Shown here piece after piece: positions 16,558 through 25,936 of a stretch of DNA of 46,768 nucleotides. Source of the DNA: Nitrososphaeria archaeon (GTDB taxonomy: Archaea > Thermoproteota > Nitrososphaeria > JACIWG01); contig JAOAKB010000010.1 in assembly GCA_026413865.1 (NCBI GenBank), positions 1 to 46,768 on the forward strand. The letters are read 5' to 3'. A program made the position numbers and the translations under genes. How positions within the stretch are numbered: the stretch's first letter is position 1; each line of letters starts with the position of its first letter. Under the pieces are notes generated by a model. The model was not told the origin of the DNA and searched no databases. It was given only the letters and a program-made list of their open reading frames with translations.

Positions 16558-17562
16558 TTATATAACCTTTACTTCGCTTAATGGCCTAACTTTTACTACA
16601 TCAGAATTTAGTAATGCTGGTGGCATTTCACCTTTTAGAACTGAAATCAAATTATTTATTGCCAAATTCAGCATAGCTGTTCTTGTTTCAATTGATGCTG
16701 AACCTCTATGAGGCGACAAAACAACATTTTCCATATCCAATAGTTCACTGTCAAGTGGAAGTGGTTCTGTTTCAAAAACGTCTAATCCAGCACCCATTAT
16801 CCATCCTTCCTTTAAAGCCCTAATCAGAGCCTTTTCATCTATTACCGCCCCTCTTGAAGTATTAACTATTATCGCATCTTTTTTCATTAACCTAAGTTTG
16901 CTTTCATCTATTAAATGGTATGTCTCCTTTTGAAGTGGTACATGTACACTTACAACATCAGCCTTTTTTAAGAGTGTCTCGAGGTCACAGTATTCGAAGT
17001 CAAGTTTGTCTGCATCCGATGGCTTTACAATATCATAGTATATTATATGCATTCCAAAGCATCTTCCTATTTCAGCAACTCTCCTACCAATTCTTCCTAG
17101 ACCAATTATTCCTAAGGTCTTTCCCTTTAGGTCTCTTCCTAAAGGTTCCTTATAAATACCTTTAACCCATTTTCTTGCTCTAACAATACGTTCAGCTTCA
17201 GATATTCTCTTATAAGTCGAAAGGATAAGCCCCCAAGTTACTTCAGCCACACAATCACTTAACACTCCTGGAGTATAGCAGATATAGATTCCTCTCCTTG
17301 TAGCTTCAGGAACATCTATATGGTCATAGCCTACACTAAATGTGCTCACAACTTTTAAATTTGGTGCATTTTCAAAAAGTTCCCTGTCTACCTTTATATG
17401 TGGTGCAGTAAGTAAACCTACTTTATCTTTAAGACTATTTAATAAGTTTGCTCGATCCTTTATTAGTTCAGGTCCACCTTCAACTATAAAATATTCTTTA
17501 AGCTTTTCAAGTGCATTAGCTTGTAATTCTAATGTGGTTAAAATTTTTGGTTTCATAGGCAT
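16558..17562 (-). CDS. D-isomer-specific 2-hydroxyacid dehydrogenase (glyoxylate reductase-like)
   Basis: A 334-residue enzyme of the same family as the neighbouring gene but clearly diverged, closest in motif style to archaeal glyoxylate/hydroxypyruvate reductases. It has STFSVGYDHIDV, the NAD(P) loop GLGRIGRRVAEIGRCFGM, catalytic Arg in VNTSRGAVIDE, Glu in DVFETEP and His in LSPHRGSA (usually PHIGSA). It ends 108 bases before the start of the paralogue, with a separate A/T-rich promoter in that gap, so each gene may be transcribed independently. Two adjacent family members beside a transaldolase-like protein and a sugar ABC ATPase suggest hydroxyacid/keto-sugar metabolism, by context only. 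Confidence 0.85.
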   Translation of the reverse strand: MPMKPKILTTLELQANALEKLKEYFIVEGGPELIKDRANLLNSLKDKVGLLTAPHIKVDRELFENAPNLKVVSTFSVGYDHIDVPEATRRGIYICYTPGVLSDCVAEVTWGLILSTYKRISEAERIVRARKWVKGIYKEPLGRDLKGKTLGIIGLGRIGRRVAEIGRCFGMHIIYYDIVKPSDADKLDFEYCDLETLLKKADVVSVHVPLQKETYHLIDESKLRLMKKDAIIVNTSRGAVIDEKALIRALKEGWIMGAGLDVFETEPLPLDSELLDMENVVLSPHRGSASIETRTAMLNLAINNLISVLKGEMPPALLNSDVVKVRPLSEVKVI

Positions 17563-17633
17563 GAATACTATTTTTTCTCTTAATAAACATTAAATTTGTT
17601 AAATTAATTGTATCCTATTAATGATACCAATTT

Positions 17634-18197
17634 TTAGACTACACCATATAAAATATAATCGTAGAGATTTTCAATATCATATATTTTTTTTATAGTAATT
17701 TCCTCAAATATAGATGCAAACTCCTTAATCTCATATTTTCTTTTTAATCCTGTTGCAATTATTAGCGCTCCTTTTTTAGATACCCTTTTAATTTCCTGTA
17801 ATGTTGCCTTTGGGTTTGGTAAATTCTGGATTAATGTTATTGTGAATATTGTGTCAAAAATTTTGTTTCGAAATGGAAGATGGTCTGCGTCTGCTTGAAC
17901 GAGCATTATATTTGATTTACCCTTAAACTTTCTCCAGCCCTCCCTCAAAATTTTTTCAGAAATATCTATTCCAATAAGTGTCCTATCTTTGTTGTATATG
18001 CTTTCGAAAAGGATGCATGTGCCACATCCGATGTCTAATATAATATTCTTTTCTCCTAAATCAAGTTCTTTAAGTATAAAATTTATTTTGAGTTTCTGTT
18101 CTTCTCCATATAGTTCATTATAGCCTTTCGCAAGTGCATTATAATGTTTCATTGTAGTGAGCTTCCACTTTGAAACATTTGACAATTTATTATTCAT
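17634..18197 (-). CDS. Class I SAM-dependent methyltransferase
   Basis: A 187-residue methyltransferase with the SAM-binding motif ILDIGCGTC (residues 53-61), the acidic end of strand 2 in LIGIDIS, and ADADHLPF and TFTITLIQNLPNPKATLQEI in the UbiE/Methyltransf_11 pattern. The acceptor is unknown. Its start overlaps the end of the HypA-associated ATPase gene by 8 bases, so it belongs to the hypA transcription unit. Whether it has anything to do with nickel or hydrogenase maturation cannot be told. Confidence 0.8.
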   Translation of the reverse strand: MNNKLSNVSKWKLTTMKHYNALAKGYNELYGEEQKLKINFILKELDLGEKNIILDIGCGTCILFESIYNKDRTLIGIDISEKILREGWRKFKGKSNIMLVQADADHLPFRNKIFDTIFTITLIQNLPNPKATLQEIKRVSKKGALIIATGLKRKYEIKEFASIFEEITIKKIYDIENLYDYILYGVV

Positions 18198-18936
18198 AAA
18201 CTTTCACATTTAGAATTTTGTTAACAATTTCTTCCATTTCTACAGCCATTTTAGTTTTAAGAAGCATTTGAGTGTTTCCAAAACATTTTTCTAGTTCTGG
18301 GTCAAATGATGTTTCTCCTAAAAATTCTGTCTCTAACTTATCAAGTTTATCCTTTACAGAATGCGTATGTTCAGACTTCATGTTTTCTATGATGCCAATG
18401 ATCCCAATCTTTAAAATATTTAGTGCATCAATAAGTTTTTTGGCTGTTGCAAGTGAAAGGATAGATGATGTTGTAACAATAATAAATTTAACTTTTCTTA
18501 TATAGCGAATAACATCTAAGGTGGCATCATTTATTCCAGGTGGCATGTCTAAAATTAGATAATCAAGTTTGCCCCACTTTGTAATTGCCAAAATTTCTAA
18601 GAAGGAATCTGAAAAATCCTGTCCTCTTAGGGAAAGAGTCTTATCTTTAGAAAAATATATTATTGACATAATTTTTATATTTTCGAATGTAGGGGGAACA
18701 ATTCCTTCTTTTTCTTCTGGAAATAGTTCTTTTACACCTAAGATTAGATGTGTTGATGGGCTTGTAAAGTCCAAATCTATAAGCCCGACCTTATAACCTT
18801 TTTTAGCTAAAATTAGGGCTAAGATTGATGCTATAACACTTTTTCCAACTCCACCTTTTCCACTTGATACTGCAATTATATTGTTTACTTGAGAAAGTCT
18901 ATGCTCTATTGCCTTGATTCTAGGGTCCAGCATCAT
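18190..18936 (-). CDS. HypA-associated Mrp/MinD-family ATPase
   Basis: A 248-residue P-loop ATPase with the deviant Walker A SGKGGVGKS (residues 25-33; signature Lys27 and Lys32), LIDLDFTSPS and LILDMPPG. It lacks the C-terminal CxxC of Fe-S carrier Mrp/Nbp35 proteins. The start overlaps the end of hypA (ATGA). In Thermococcus an Mrp/MinD-type ATPase next to HypA (HypAat) binds HypA and helps deliver Ni to [NiFe]-hydrogenase; the gene pairing here strongly suggests the same role. That assignment rests on the family and the overlap, not on a unique motif. Confidence 0.8.
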   Translation of the reverse strand: MMLDPRIKAIEHRLSQVNNIIAVSSGKGGVGKSVIASILALILAKKGYKVGLIDLDFTSPSTHLILGVKELFPEEKEGIVPPTFENIKIMSIIYFSKDKTLSLRGQDFSDSFLEILAITKWGKLDYLILDMPPGINDATLDVIRYIRKVKFIIVTTSSILSLATAKKLIDALNILKIGIIGIIENMKSEHTHSVKDKLDKLETEFLGETSFDPELEKCFGNTQMLLKTKMAVEMEEIVNKILNVKVYE

Positions 18937-19331
18937 CTTACTCCACTCACACTTTCAATATACATTCTTCTACCTTCTACAAATTCAAAATCCTGTGCTC
19001 CACATTTAGGACATTTTATAAAGGAGTGAGCTACTTCTGGCACAAAATGAATTGCTTCAGCTACCTCCTGGTCTAGTTCATTTTTATCGAAGTTCCAAGC
19101 ATGTTCACAAATTCTACACTTTAACCTTGCCTTAATTGTTTCTATTCTAAATTCTGTGTTTTTTAATTTTCCTCTCTTTAATTGAGCTAGTGCAAATTTT
19201 ATTGTCTCTAAATCCACTTGCTGAAGTTCGCCGACTTTTACATCAACTCTTGAAACTTCTTTTAACTGTTCTCTTTCAGCTATTTCTGTTACAGTGTATA
19301 TTATTGCTTCAGCTAAGGCCCACTCGTGCAT
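18933..19331 (-). CDS. hypA: Hydrogenase nickel incorporation protein HypA
   Basis: A 132-residue HypA. The nickel-binding N-terminus MHEWALAEAI keeps His2, and the zinc domain has CxxC pairs at Cys72/75 (CRIC) and Cys107/110 (CPKC) with the long insert typical of archaeal HypA between them. VDVKVGELQQVDLETIKFAL is the conserved core. HypA delivers Ni to the large subunit of [NiFe]-hydrogenases. The organism should therefore encode such a hydrogenase elsewhere; no hydrogenase or other hyp gene is in this window. It is first in a three-gene leftward unit with an ATPase and a methyltransferase. Confidence 0.93.
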   Translation of the reverse strand: MHEWALAEAIIYTVTEIAEREQLKEVSRVDVKVGELQQVDLETIKFALAQLKRGKLKNTEFRIETIKARLKCRICEHAWNFDKNELDQEVAEAIHFVPEVAHSFIKCPKCGAQDFEFVEGRRMYIESVSGVR

Positions 19332-19397
19332 GTATGTCTGTTTTAAAATAAAGATTTTAAATGTTTTTAATATCCAAAAAGGAACTAGATTATCACT

Positions 19398-20270
19398 TTA
19401 TCTTCGCATATCCTCTAACATGTCATACATGCTGTCATAGGATTTCGTGTACTCTGGACTGATTTTTTCAATCTTGCTTTTAATATCCATCATCCTTTTT
19501 ACGAATTCCTTTTTATCCTTATTTCTAACTATCTCTACCCATTGTGCTAATTTCTTTAAAAGTGCTGAACCAATTTCTTCATTATCTGGGATACTGGTAT
19601 GTAATGTTGCATAGAATTCAGGGTCTTCTAAAGCAACCGATTCAGCTAATGTTATAAGTAGTTTAAAACTTGTACCCGAAATCTTTTTTGCTTCAGAATA
19701 AAATTCATATTCTGCTAGCGTATCACAAACTAATAGGCCTATAATATGTGGTAGATAAAGTACTATTGACATAAGCTTATCATGTTTTTTTGGACTCATT
19801 ATATAGACATTAGCGCCTTTTTTCTCTAACCACTTTTTGAATTCTTCAGCAAATCTCTTCTCTTTATATCTTACTGGAGTTAATACAATATTCTGTCCAC
19901 TTATACTTTTTGCACCCGGACCAAATAATGGATGCATTCCTAATGTTATACCAAATTTTATGTACTTATGCATTATATTGACAGGTTTTTCTTTAAGAGA
20001 ACAAATATCCAATATAACATGTTCTCGACTAATATAGGGACTTATTGATTTTATTGTATCTTCAAAGTTATCTAAGGGTACGGCAACCAATATTTTACAA
20101 ATATTTTTTAAAATGCTATAATCTTTTGTTGGATTAACTCCAAATTCATCTTTTAACATAGAAAACTTTCTCTCATCTTTTTCAATAACCTCAACCTTAT
20201 ATCCTTCGTTAAGAAAGAATCTAATAAACCATCTTCCCATTTTTCCAGCTCCAATTATAGCAATATTCAA
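19398..20270 (-). CDS. tyrA: Prephenate dehydrogenase
   Basis: A 290-residue TyrA: oxidative decarboxylation of prephenate to 4-hydroxyphenylpyruvate on the way to tyrosine. The NAD(P) loop IGAGKMGRW begins at residue 5; the acidic VEVIEKD suggests NAD preference. The catalytic-region motif GMHPLFGPGA is diagnostic, and LPHIIGLLV follows. The length matches monofunctional archaeal TyrA with no fused chorismate mutase or ACT domain. A GGTGGTGG stretch a few bases upstream of the ATG is the likely ribosome-binding site. It lies 3 kb from the aro operon on the same strand, separated by ilvD and the oppositely oriented ilvE. Confidence 0.88.
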   Translation of the reverse strand: MNIAIIGAGKMGRWFIRFFLNEGYKVEVIEKDERKFSMLKDEFGVNPTKDYSILKNICKILVAVPLDNFEDTIKSISPYISREHVILDICSLKEKPVNIMHKYIKFGITLGMHPLFGPGAKSISGQNIVLTPVRYKEKRFAEEFKKWLEKKGANVYIMSPKKHDKLMSIVLYLPHIIGLLVCDTLAEYEFYSEAKKISGTSFKLLITLAESVALEDPEFYATLHTSIPDNEEIGSALLKKLAQWVEIVRNKDKKEFVKRMMDIKSKIEKISPEYTKSYDSMYDMLEDMRR

Positions 20271-20584
20271 GGCTTTCCACCACCTATTATAAGTGAATGC
20301 TTAAACAGTTTTCTCTTGCTTTAAAATATTTTTCCTTAAAGTTGGCTGTTTTCTAATTTACAATTATTCATCTTTAAACCATTAAAATGCTAACAAAAAT
20401 TATCTTTCGGATTAACATTCTTCCAGCTTAACATTTTCTAATAACAGTCTCCAAATTAAGGCTTCTTTAAAGAGGTTGGAGGTTAGAAGATAGGCAAGCT
20501 GATGAAAAGGCTAATAGTGTAAAAAATTTTGATCTAACTTTTTGGCTAAGACAGTAAATCTTAGCATACCTTGTTTGAACTTAT
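20271..20584. other. 314-base gap between ilvD and tyrA
   Basis: No credible ORF or tRNA. The half near tyrA is A/T-rich and should hold the tyrA promoter. A G-rich patch with a short direct repeat (GAGGTTGGAGGTTAG, near 20475-20490) stands out from the A/T background. A CTGATGA at about 20498 superficially resembles an RNA C box but lacks a convincing partner. A small RNA cannot be excluded or supported. Confidence 0.3.
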
Positions 20585-22252
20585 TTATTCTATAATACAT
20601 CCTTTATCGGCTGAACTTACCATCTTTGCATATCTTCTAAGGTAGCTTGTACTCTTTACCTTAGGTTCTGGTCGTTTCCAATATTTTAATCGTTCTTCAA
20701 TTTCTTTACTTGAAAGTCTAACATTTAACGCACGTTTCCTAATATCGATTTCAATAATGTCCCCATTTTGTAAAATGGCTATTGGTCCTCCATCGTAGGC
20801 TTCAGGTGATACGTGTCCTATACATGGTCCTCTTGTTCCTCCAGAAAATCTACCATCTGTAACCAATGCTACTGAATCGCTTAGACCCATTCCAACTATA
20901 GCTGATGTCGGCGAAAGCATTTCCCTCATCCCAGGTCCACCTTTTGGCCCCTCATATCTTATCACTATCACTTGTCCCCTTTCTATTCTCCCACAAAAGA
21001 TAGCGTTTGTACATTCTTCTTCTGAATCGAAGACTATTGCTGGTCCCTTAAAGTAAAGATTCTTTTCAGATATTGCTGCTGTTTTTATAACTGCACCATT
21101 TGGGGCGAGATTCCCTCTAAGAATAGCTATACCTCCCTCATTATGTAAAGGATTCTCTAGTGGTCGAATAATTTGTGTATCTAAAACCTTAGCATCCACT
21201 ATATTTTCTTTAATACTCTTTCCTGTAACAGTTAACTGATCTAAGTCAAGAAACTTGCTTATGTTTTTCATTAAAGCAGGTATTCCTCCAGCTCTATCTA
21301 GATCTTCAAGCATATATTTTCCTCCAGGATAGATGTCGCACACGTGGGGAACTATCCTACTTATTTGATCAAAAACTGACAAGTCAATTTCTATTCCAAG
21401 CTCCCTTGCTATAGCTGTCAAATGTATTATTGTGTTTGTAGATCCTCCTAAAGCCATGTCCACAGCTATAGCATTTTCAAAAGACTTTCTATTCATGATA
21501 TTAGAGGGTCTTAGATTTTCATAGACCATCTTAACAATTCTTTCTCCTGATTCCTTAGCTAATCTAATCTTTAGAGAACTTGTTGCGGGTGTTGTCGCGC
21601 AGTATGGAAGGGACATGCCAAGTGCTTCAGTCAGACAGCTCATTGTATTTGCTGTAAAGAGGCCACTGCATGAGCCGCATGTGGGACATGCCACATCTTC
21701 TAGCTTTTTAAGCTCTTTTTCACTCATTTTTCCAATGCTATAGTTTCCCACAGCCTCAAAAACTGAAATGAGTCCAACTTTTTTTCCTTCATAGAATCCT
21801 GCAAGCATTGGTCCTCCTGTAACAAATATTGTTGGAATATCTAATCTTGCGGCAGCAATTAGCATTCCAGGTGTTATCTTGTCACAGTTTGTTAGCATGA
21901 CCATACCATCAAACTTATGTGCCTCTATCATAGTCTCTATCGAATCTGCAATAAGTTCTCTGGAAGGTAAAGAGTATTTCATTCCACTATGGCCCATCGC
22001 TATTCCATCACATATTGCTATAGTATTAAATTCGAAAGGTACTCCGCCTGCACTTCTTACACCTGCTTTTGCAGCATCTGCTATAGTGTTCAAATGTATA
22101 TGGCCTGGCACAATATTCGTGTAACTGTTTACTATTGCGATAAAAGGTTTTTCAAGTTCATTGTCTGTCACTCCTACTGCTTTTAAAAGAGATCTGTGTG
22201 GTGCTCTCTCCACACCATGTTTTATAACATCACTTCTCAATTTTTCTTGCAT
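20585..22252 (-). CDS. ilvD: Dihydroxy-acid dehydratase
   Basis: A full-length, 555-residue IlvD, the Fe-S dehydratase making 2-keto acids for valine and isoleucine from the IlvC product. Cluster-ligand motifs are [11 protein letters not shown] and [40 protein letters not shown] and [21 protein letters not shown] are all present. Like other IlvD/EDD proteins it is likely to be oxygen-sensitive. It diverges from ilvE across about 120 bases that hold both promoters. A TATA-like CTTATATA (minus strand, 22281-22288) lies about 33 bases before the ATG, giving a short leader. Confidence 0.96.
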   Translation of the reverse strand: MQEKLRSDVIKHGVERAPHRSLLKAVGVTDNELEKPFIAIVNSYTNIVPGHIHLNTIADAAKAGVRSAGGVPFEFNTIAICDGIAMGHSGMKYSLPSRELIADSIETMIEAHKFDGMVMLTNCDKITPGMLIAAARLDIPTIFVTGGPMLAGFYEGKKVGLISVFEAVGNYSIGKMSEKELKKLEDVACPTCGSCSGLFTANTMSCLTEALGMSLPYCATTPATSSLKIRLAKESGERIVKMVYENLRPSNIMNRKSFENAIAVDMALGGSTNTIIHLTAIARELGIEIDLSVFDQISRIVPHVCDIYPGGKYMLEDLDRAGGIPALMKNISKFLDLDQLTVTGKSIKENIVDAKVLDTQIIRPLENPLHNEGGIAILRGNLAPNGAVIKTAAISEKNLYFKGPAIVFDSEEECTNAIFCGRIERGQVIVIRYEGPKGGPGMREMLSPTSAIVGMGLSDSVALVTDGRFSGGTRGPCIGHVSPEAYDGGPIAILQNGDIIEIDIRKRALNVRLSSKEIEERLKYWKRPEPKVKSTSYLRRYAKMVSSADKGCIIE

Positions 22253-22260
22253 GTTGTAGT

Positions 22261-22342
22261 AAAAGGGTTTACTGTAAGATTATATAAGATTTTAGGAAAG
22301 TCTTTTGTTTGAAAATCATATATAGGGTAAACCTTTTATATA
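22261..22342. promoter_or_regulatory. Divergent ilvD/ilvE control region with inverted repeat
   Basis: The ilvD TATA-like box is CTTATATA on the minus strand (22281-22288); the ilvE box is TTTATATA on the plus strand (22335-22342). They are bracketed by an inverted repeat: AAAAGGGTTTAC at 22261-22272 on the plus strand and AAAAGGTTTAC on the minus strand (22337-22327), identical but for one extra G. One arm covers the predicted ilvD transcript start and the other abuts the ilvE TATA box, so one regulator could control both genes. Confidence 0.45.
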
Positions 22343-22374
22343 GTGTATTATTCCCTTGATGGCGATAAAGTAGC

Positions 22375-23292
22375 TTGAGCTACAAGACAGAAAAAATATG
22401 GTTAGATGGAAAGTTCGTTAATTGGGACGATGCTAAGGTTCATGTTCTTGTTCATGGGCTACATTATGGTTCAGGTGTCTTTGAAGGTATCAGATGCTAT
22501 AAAACTTGTAAGGGTTCAGCGATATTTAGGCTTAAAGAGCATCTGGAAAGGTTCTATAATTCTGCAAAAATATATTTTATGAAGATTCCATATTCTATAG
22601 ATGAGCTTAAAGACGTTATTGTAAACTTGATTAAATTAAATAATCTTGAGGAATGCTATATTAGGCCCATAGCTTTCAGAGGCTTAGGCGGCTTTTCTTT
22701 GGATCCACGAAATAATAGTGTTCATGTTGCTGTTGCAGTTTGGCCTTGGGGTGAATATTTGGGTGAAGGTGTAAGAGAAAAGGGTGTAAGATGTACGATT
22801 TCCTCCTGGATTAGGGTTCAAAATAATATGATTCCTATGATGGCTAAAGCTACTGGACAGTACATAAATTCTATTCTAGCTTGCACTGAAGCCCATCTCA
22901 AAGGTTTTGATGAGGCTATAATGTTAGATTCTAGGGGTTTTGTTTCTGAAGGTTCTGGTGAAAACATTTTCATGGTTAAAAATAAGACAATATTTACTCC
23001 ACCAACAAATGCCTCGATACTTTTAGGTATAACTCGTGACAGTGTTATACAAATCGCCAAGGATATGGGTCTAAAGGTTATTGAAAGGGATATTTCGAAG
23101 GAAGAGCTTTTCCTTGCTGATGAACTATTCTTTACTGGAACCGCCGCTGAAATAACTCCTATAGTTGAAGTTGATCACAGGCCTATTGGTGATGGTAAGG
23201 TTGGGCCTATAACAAAAAGTTTACAGCAGAAATTTTTTGATATAATAAGAGGATACGATAACAACTACAGTGATTGGCTTTATTTTATCTAA
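22375..23292 (+). CDS. ilvE: Branched-chain amino acid aminotransferase
   Basis: A 305-residue class IV PLP aminotransferase. Motifs are HVLVHGLHYGSGVFEGIRCY, MMAKATGQYINSILA (the Lys of KATGQY is the PLP Lys) and FVSEGSGENIFMV, with FFTGTAAEITPI near the C-terminus. It transfers the amino group from glutamate to the keto acids of Val, Ile and Leu. The start is TTG: the only in-frame stop upstream (TAA, 22366-22368) leaves no ATG or GTG, and SYKTEKIWLDGK matches the family N-terminus. The TATA-like box at 22335-22342 puts the transcript start about 9 bases before the TTG. It converges with the aro operon end, 39 bases away. Confidence 0.94.
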   Translation: MSYKTEKIWLDGKFVNWDDAKVHVLVHGLHYGSGVFEGIRCYKTCKGSAIFRLKEHLERFYNSAKIYFMKIPYSIDELKDVIVNLIKLNNLEECYIRPIAFRGLGGFSLDPRNNSVHVAVAVWPWGEYLGEGVREKGVRCTISSWIRVQNNMIPMMAKATGQYINSILACTEAHLKGFDEAIMLDSRGFVSEGSGENIFMVKNKTIFTPPTNASILLGITRDSVIQIAKDMGLKVIERDISKEELFLADELFFTGTAAEITPIVEVDHRPIGDGKVGPITKSLQQKFFDIIRGYDNNYSDWLYFI

Positions 23293-23331
23293 AATTGTAG
23301 TAGTTTATAAGTGAAATTTGAGCTGTATATT

Positions 23332-23592
23332 CTATTGAACTTTCCTACACATTAGTATAATTTCTTTAAATATTTTTTCACAATCTTCTGGATTTAAACC
23401 ATTTTTTGCTGCCAAATTTTTTATTCTTTTATAGACTTCGATTTCTCTTCTAGAATCTATTACAGGTAAACCTTTTTCCTTCTTCAATCTTCCTATGTAC
23501 TTTGCAGCCTTAACTCTTTCTGCTAAAAGTTTAATTATTTCTTCATCAATATAGTTTATCTTTTCCCTTATAACTTCAATTTCTTCACTCAT
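23332..23592 (-). CDS. aroQ: Chorismate mutase, AroQ type
   Basis: An 86-residue, all-helical AroQ-class chorismate mutase that converts chorismate to prephenate. IREKINYIDEEIIKLLAERVKAAKYIG and DSRREIEVYKRI carry the conserved Arg, Lys and Glu/Asp of the active site. It is monofunctional, not fused to PheA, TyrA or DAHP synthase. It is last in the aro operon, its ATG overlapping the aroC stop (ATGA). Its product feeds PheA (38.7 kb) and TyrA (19.4 kb). Confidence 0.9.
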   Translation of the reverse strand: MSEEIEVIREKINYIDEEIIKLLAERVKAAKYIGRLKKEKGLPVIDSRREIEVYKRIKNLAAKNGLNPEDCEKIFKEIILMCRKVQ

Positions 23593-24695
23593 TCCATCAC
23601 ATCCTTTACAACTTTAGGAACGATTCCCGTCTTTATGGCATGATCAACAAGGATTATTGCGACCATGCTTTCAATAACGGGTACAGCCCTTGGAACTATA
23701 CATACATCGTGTTTTCCTTTTACTATTAATGTCGTTTTTTCCATTTTAATCAAGTCTATTGAAAATTGTTTTTTAGAAATTGATGAAGGTGGTTTTATTG
23801 CAACCCTGCATACTATTGGCATACCATTACTTATTCCTCCCAATATTCCTCCTGAATTGTTTGTTAATGTAATAATTTTTCCATCCTTTATAGTATATTG
23901 GTCGTTGTTTTCTGAACCCTTTAGTTTAGCGACATTAAATCCTGCACCAAACTCTACACCCTTTACTGCTGGTATAGCATATAATGCTTTGGAAATATCT
24001 CCTTCTAGTGTATCAAAGACTGGCGTACCTAAGCCTACTGGGACATTTAATGCTAGGCATTCTACGACCCCACCCAAACTATCGCCCTCACATTTTACAT
24101 TTTCAATCATTTTTAGCATCTTTTCTGATGCCTCCAAGTCTGGGCATCTGACTGGACTCTTTTCAACATATTCTATTACTTCATCTAAATCCATTTGTTT
24201 CATTCTAATTCCACCTATTTCTAAAGTGTACGCTAAAACTTCAATATTAAATAGTCTCAATATTCTCTTTGCTACTGCTCCAGCCATAACAAAGCTTGCA
24301 GTAATCCTTCCCGAAAACCTTCCACCCCCTCTGTAGTCGTTGAAGCCACCATATTTTATGTAGGCTGTATAGTCAGCGTGTCCTGGCCTGGGTGTAAACT
24401 TTATACTCTCGTAGGTTGTTGAATCAAAATCTTTATTCCATATAATCATGCATATTGGCGCTCCTGTAGTGTAGCCGTTAAATATTCCAGAAAGAATTTC
24501 AACCTTATCCTCTTCTCTTCTACTTGTTGAAAAATTTTCATGAACTGGTTTCCTTTTATCAAGTTCATTTTGGATTATTTCTTCAGAAAGTTTTAGTCCT
24601 GCTGGGCATCCATCTATGACAACACCTATACATTTTCCATGACTTTCTCCAAAACTTGTGACTTTGAAAAGGTCTCCAATGCTATTTCCTGTCAA
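23589..24695 (-). CDS. aroC: Chorismate synthase
   Basis: A 368-residue AroC, which removes phosphate from EPSP to give chorismate and needs reduced FMN. N-terminal GDLFKVTSFGESHGKCIGVVIDGCPAG carries the first signature with its conserved His; RPGHADYTAYIKYGGFNDYRGGGRFSGR and GGILGGISNGMPI follow. It overlaps both neighbours by four bases (ATGA): aroA upstream and aroQ downstream. Confidence 0.96.
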   Translation of the reverse strand: MTGNSIGDLFKVTSFGESHGKCIGVVIDGCPAGLKLSEEIIQNELDKRKPVHENFSTSRREEDKVEILSGIFNGYTTGAPICMIIWNKDFDSTTYESIKFTPRPGHADYTAYIKYGGFNDYRGGGRFSGRITASFVMAGAVAKRILRLFNIEVLAYTLEIGGIRMKQMDLDEVIEYVEKSPVRCPDLEASEKMLKMIENVKCEGDSLGGVVECLALNVPVGLGTPVFDTLEGDISKALYAIPAVKGVEFGAGFNVAKLKGSENNDQYTIKDGKIITLTNNSGGILGGISNGMPIVCRVAIKPPSSISKKQFSIDLIKMEKTTLIVKGKHDVCIVPRAVPVIESMVAIILVDHAIKTGIVPKVVKDVME

Positions 24696-25936
24696 CTAAT
24701 CACCCTAATATTCGCACCTAAATTCATCATCACTTTCCAAAATTCTGGAAAAGATTTTTCAACACATTTTGCATCTAATATTGTTGTTTCACCTTCCGCT
24801 ACAAGAGCTAATGTCGCTAATGCCATTGCCACTCTGTGGTCATTGTAGGGTTCTATTTTTGCGCCAAAAGCTTTTGAGCCAAAAATTTTGAAAAAGTTCT
24901 CTCCAACCTCACACCTTATATTCATCCTTTCAAGATTTTCTTTCATTACATATAATCTATTGCTTTCCTTAAATTTTAGTCTTTTTACACCATAAATTAT
25001 ACTCGTACCTTTAGCTTGTGAACAGAGTGTACATAATGGTGGAAATAGGTCTGGGCAGTCTGAAATGTCAACCTCTATGGGTTCTAGGCTTGACCTTTCT
25101 GCTGTAATCATATTTTCACCTGCCCAAATTTTTGCATCCATATTCCTAAGTATTTCAAAGATTTTTTTATCAGCTTGCAAACTTTTCAAATTTAATCCTT
25201 CCACCCTAACCTTACCACATAATGTGCCTGCAACTAAAATATTAGATGCTGAACTCCAGTCTCCTTCTACTTCAAATTTTGTAGACCTATATTCTTGCGG
25301 AAATATTTCAAACATGTTTGACTCTTTTACTTCTACACCAAATTTTTTTTGAACGTCTATCGTTAAATCAATATATGGTTTTGATTCAATATTACTACAT
25401 TTTATTAAAACCTTTTCTCTAATTATGGGGGCAATTAGAAGCATGGCTGAAATGAACTGTGAACTTATGTTTCCTTCTATATTCACTTCTCCGCCAACAG
25501 GTTTTCCTTTAACATAAATAATATCTCCATTTTTTCCACATCTAACTCCAAGGCTTCTTAATGCATTCAATAGTGGTTCTATTGGTCTTTGCATTAAACT
25601 ACTGCTTCCTGTAATCCTACATTCTTCTCCTACAAGAGATGCTATTGCAGTGATAAACCTTAATGTTGTTCCAGAATTTCTGCAAAATATTTCCCTTTCA
25701 GGTTGTTTTAGAGTATTTCCTTCTACAAAAATTTTATTCTCTTTCTTTATTATGTTTATGCCAAGAAGTTGGAGTGCATCAATTGTAGCTTCTGTATCAT
25801 CACATAATAGTGGTGTTATTATGATACTTTTTCCATTTGCTAGACTTGAGCATACAAGCGCTCTATGTGTTATACTTTTAGAAGGTGGTGCCCTTAATAT
25901 TCCACTAACTTCACTCTTTCTTATTATAGTATTCAA
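24692..25936 (-). CDS. aroA: 3-phosphoshikimate 1-carboxyvinyltransferase (EPSP synthase)
   Basis: A 414-residue EPSP synthase that joins PEP to shikimate 3-phosphate. LRAPPSKSITHRALV near the N-terminus and RNSGTTLRFITA (phosphate/PEP-binding) are diagnostic; NDHRVAMALA marks the C-terminal half. The frame is open from TTG 25948 and GTG 25945, but GGTGG about six bases before the TTG at 25936 makes this the best start (MNTIIRKSEVSG). This places the start inside the end of aroK, so the two genes overlap by 26 bases. Confidence 0.94.
   Translation of the reverse strand: MNTIIRKSEVSGILRAPPSKSITHRALVCSSLANGKSIIITPLLCDDTEATIDALQLLGINIIKKENKIFVEGNTLKQPEREIFCRNSGTTLRFITAIASLVGEECRITGSSSLMQRPIEPLLNALRSLGVRCGKNGDIIYVKGKPVGGEVNIEGNISSQFISAMLLIAPIIREKVLIKCSNIESKPYIDLTIDVQKKFGVEVKESNMFEIFPQEYRSTKFEVEGDWSSASNILVAGTLCGKVRVEGLNLKSLQADKKIFEILRNMDAKIWAGENMITAERSSLEPIEVDISDCPDLFPPLCTLCSQAKGTSIIYGVKRLKFKESNRLYVMKENLERMNIRCEVGENFFKIFGSKAFGAKIEPYNDHRVAMALATLALVAEGETTILDAKCVEKSFPEFWKVMMNLGANIRVIS

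Noticed and set aside
16487-16711. ORF of 74 codons starting MVEEKIVLKPNQ, with a TATA-like stretch before it
   Set aside because: Most of it is antisense to the well-supported dehydrogenase at 16558-17562, and only the first dozen codons are free; no family resemblance.
20490-20560. CTGATGA followed by other short boxes, resembling a C/D-box guide RNA
   Set aside because: The C box deviates at its first base, and no correctly spaced D, C' and D' boxes or terminal stem could be found.
23665-24336. 223-codon plus-strand ORF antisense to aroC
   Set aside because: Ser/Thr/Pro/Phe-rich antisense shadow of a highly conserved enzyme; such ORFs recur opposite many genes in this region.
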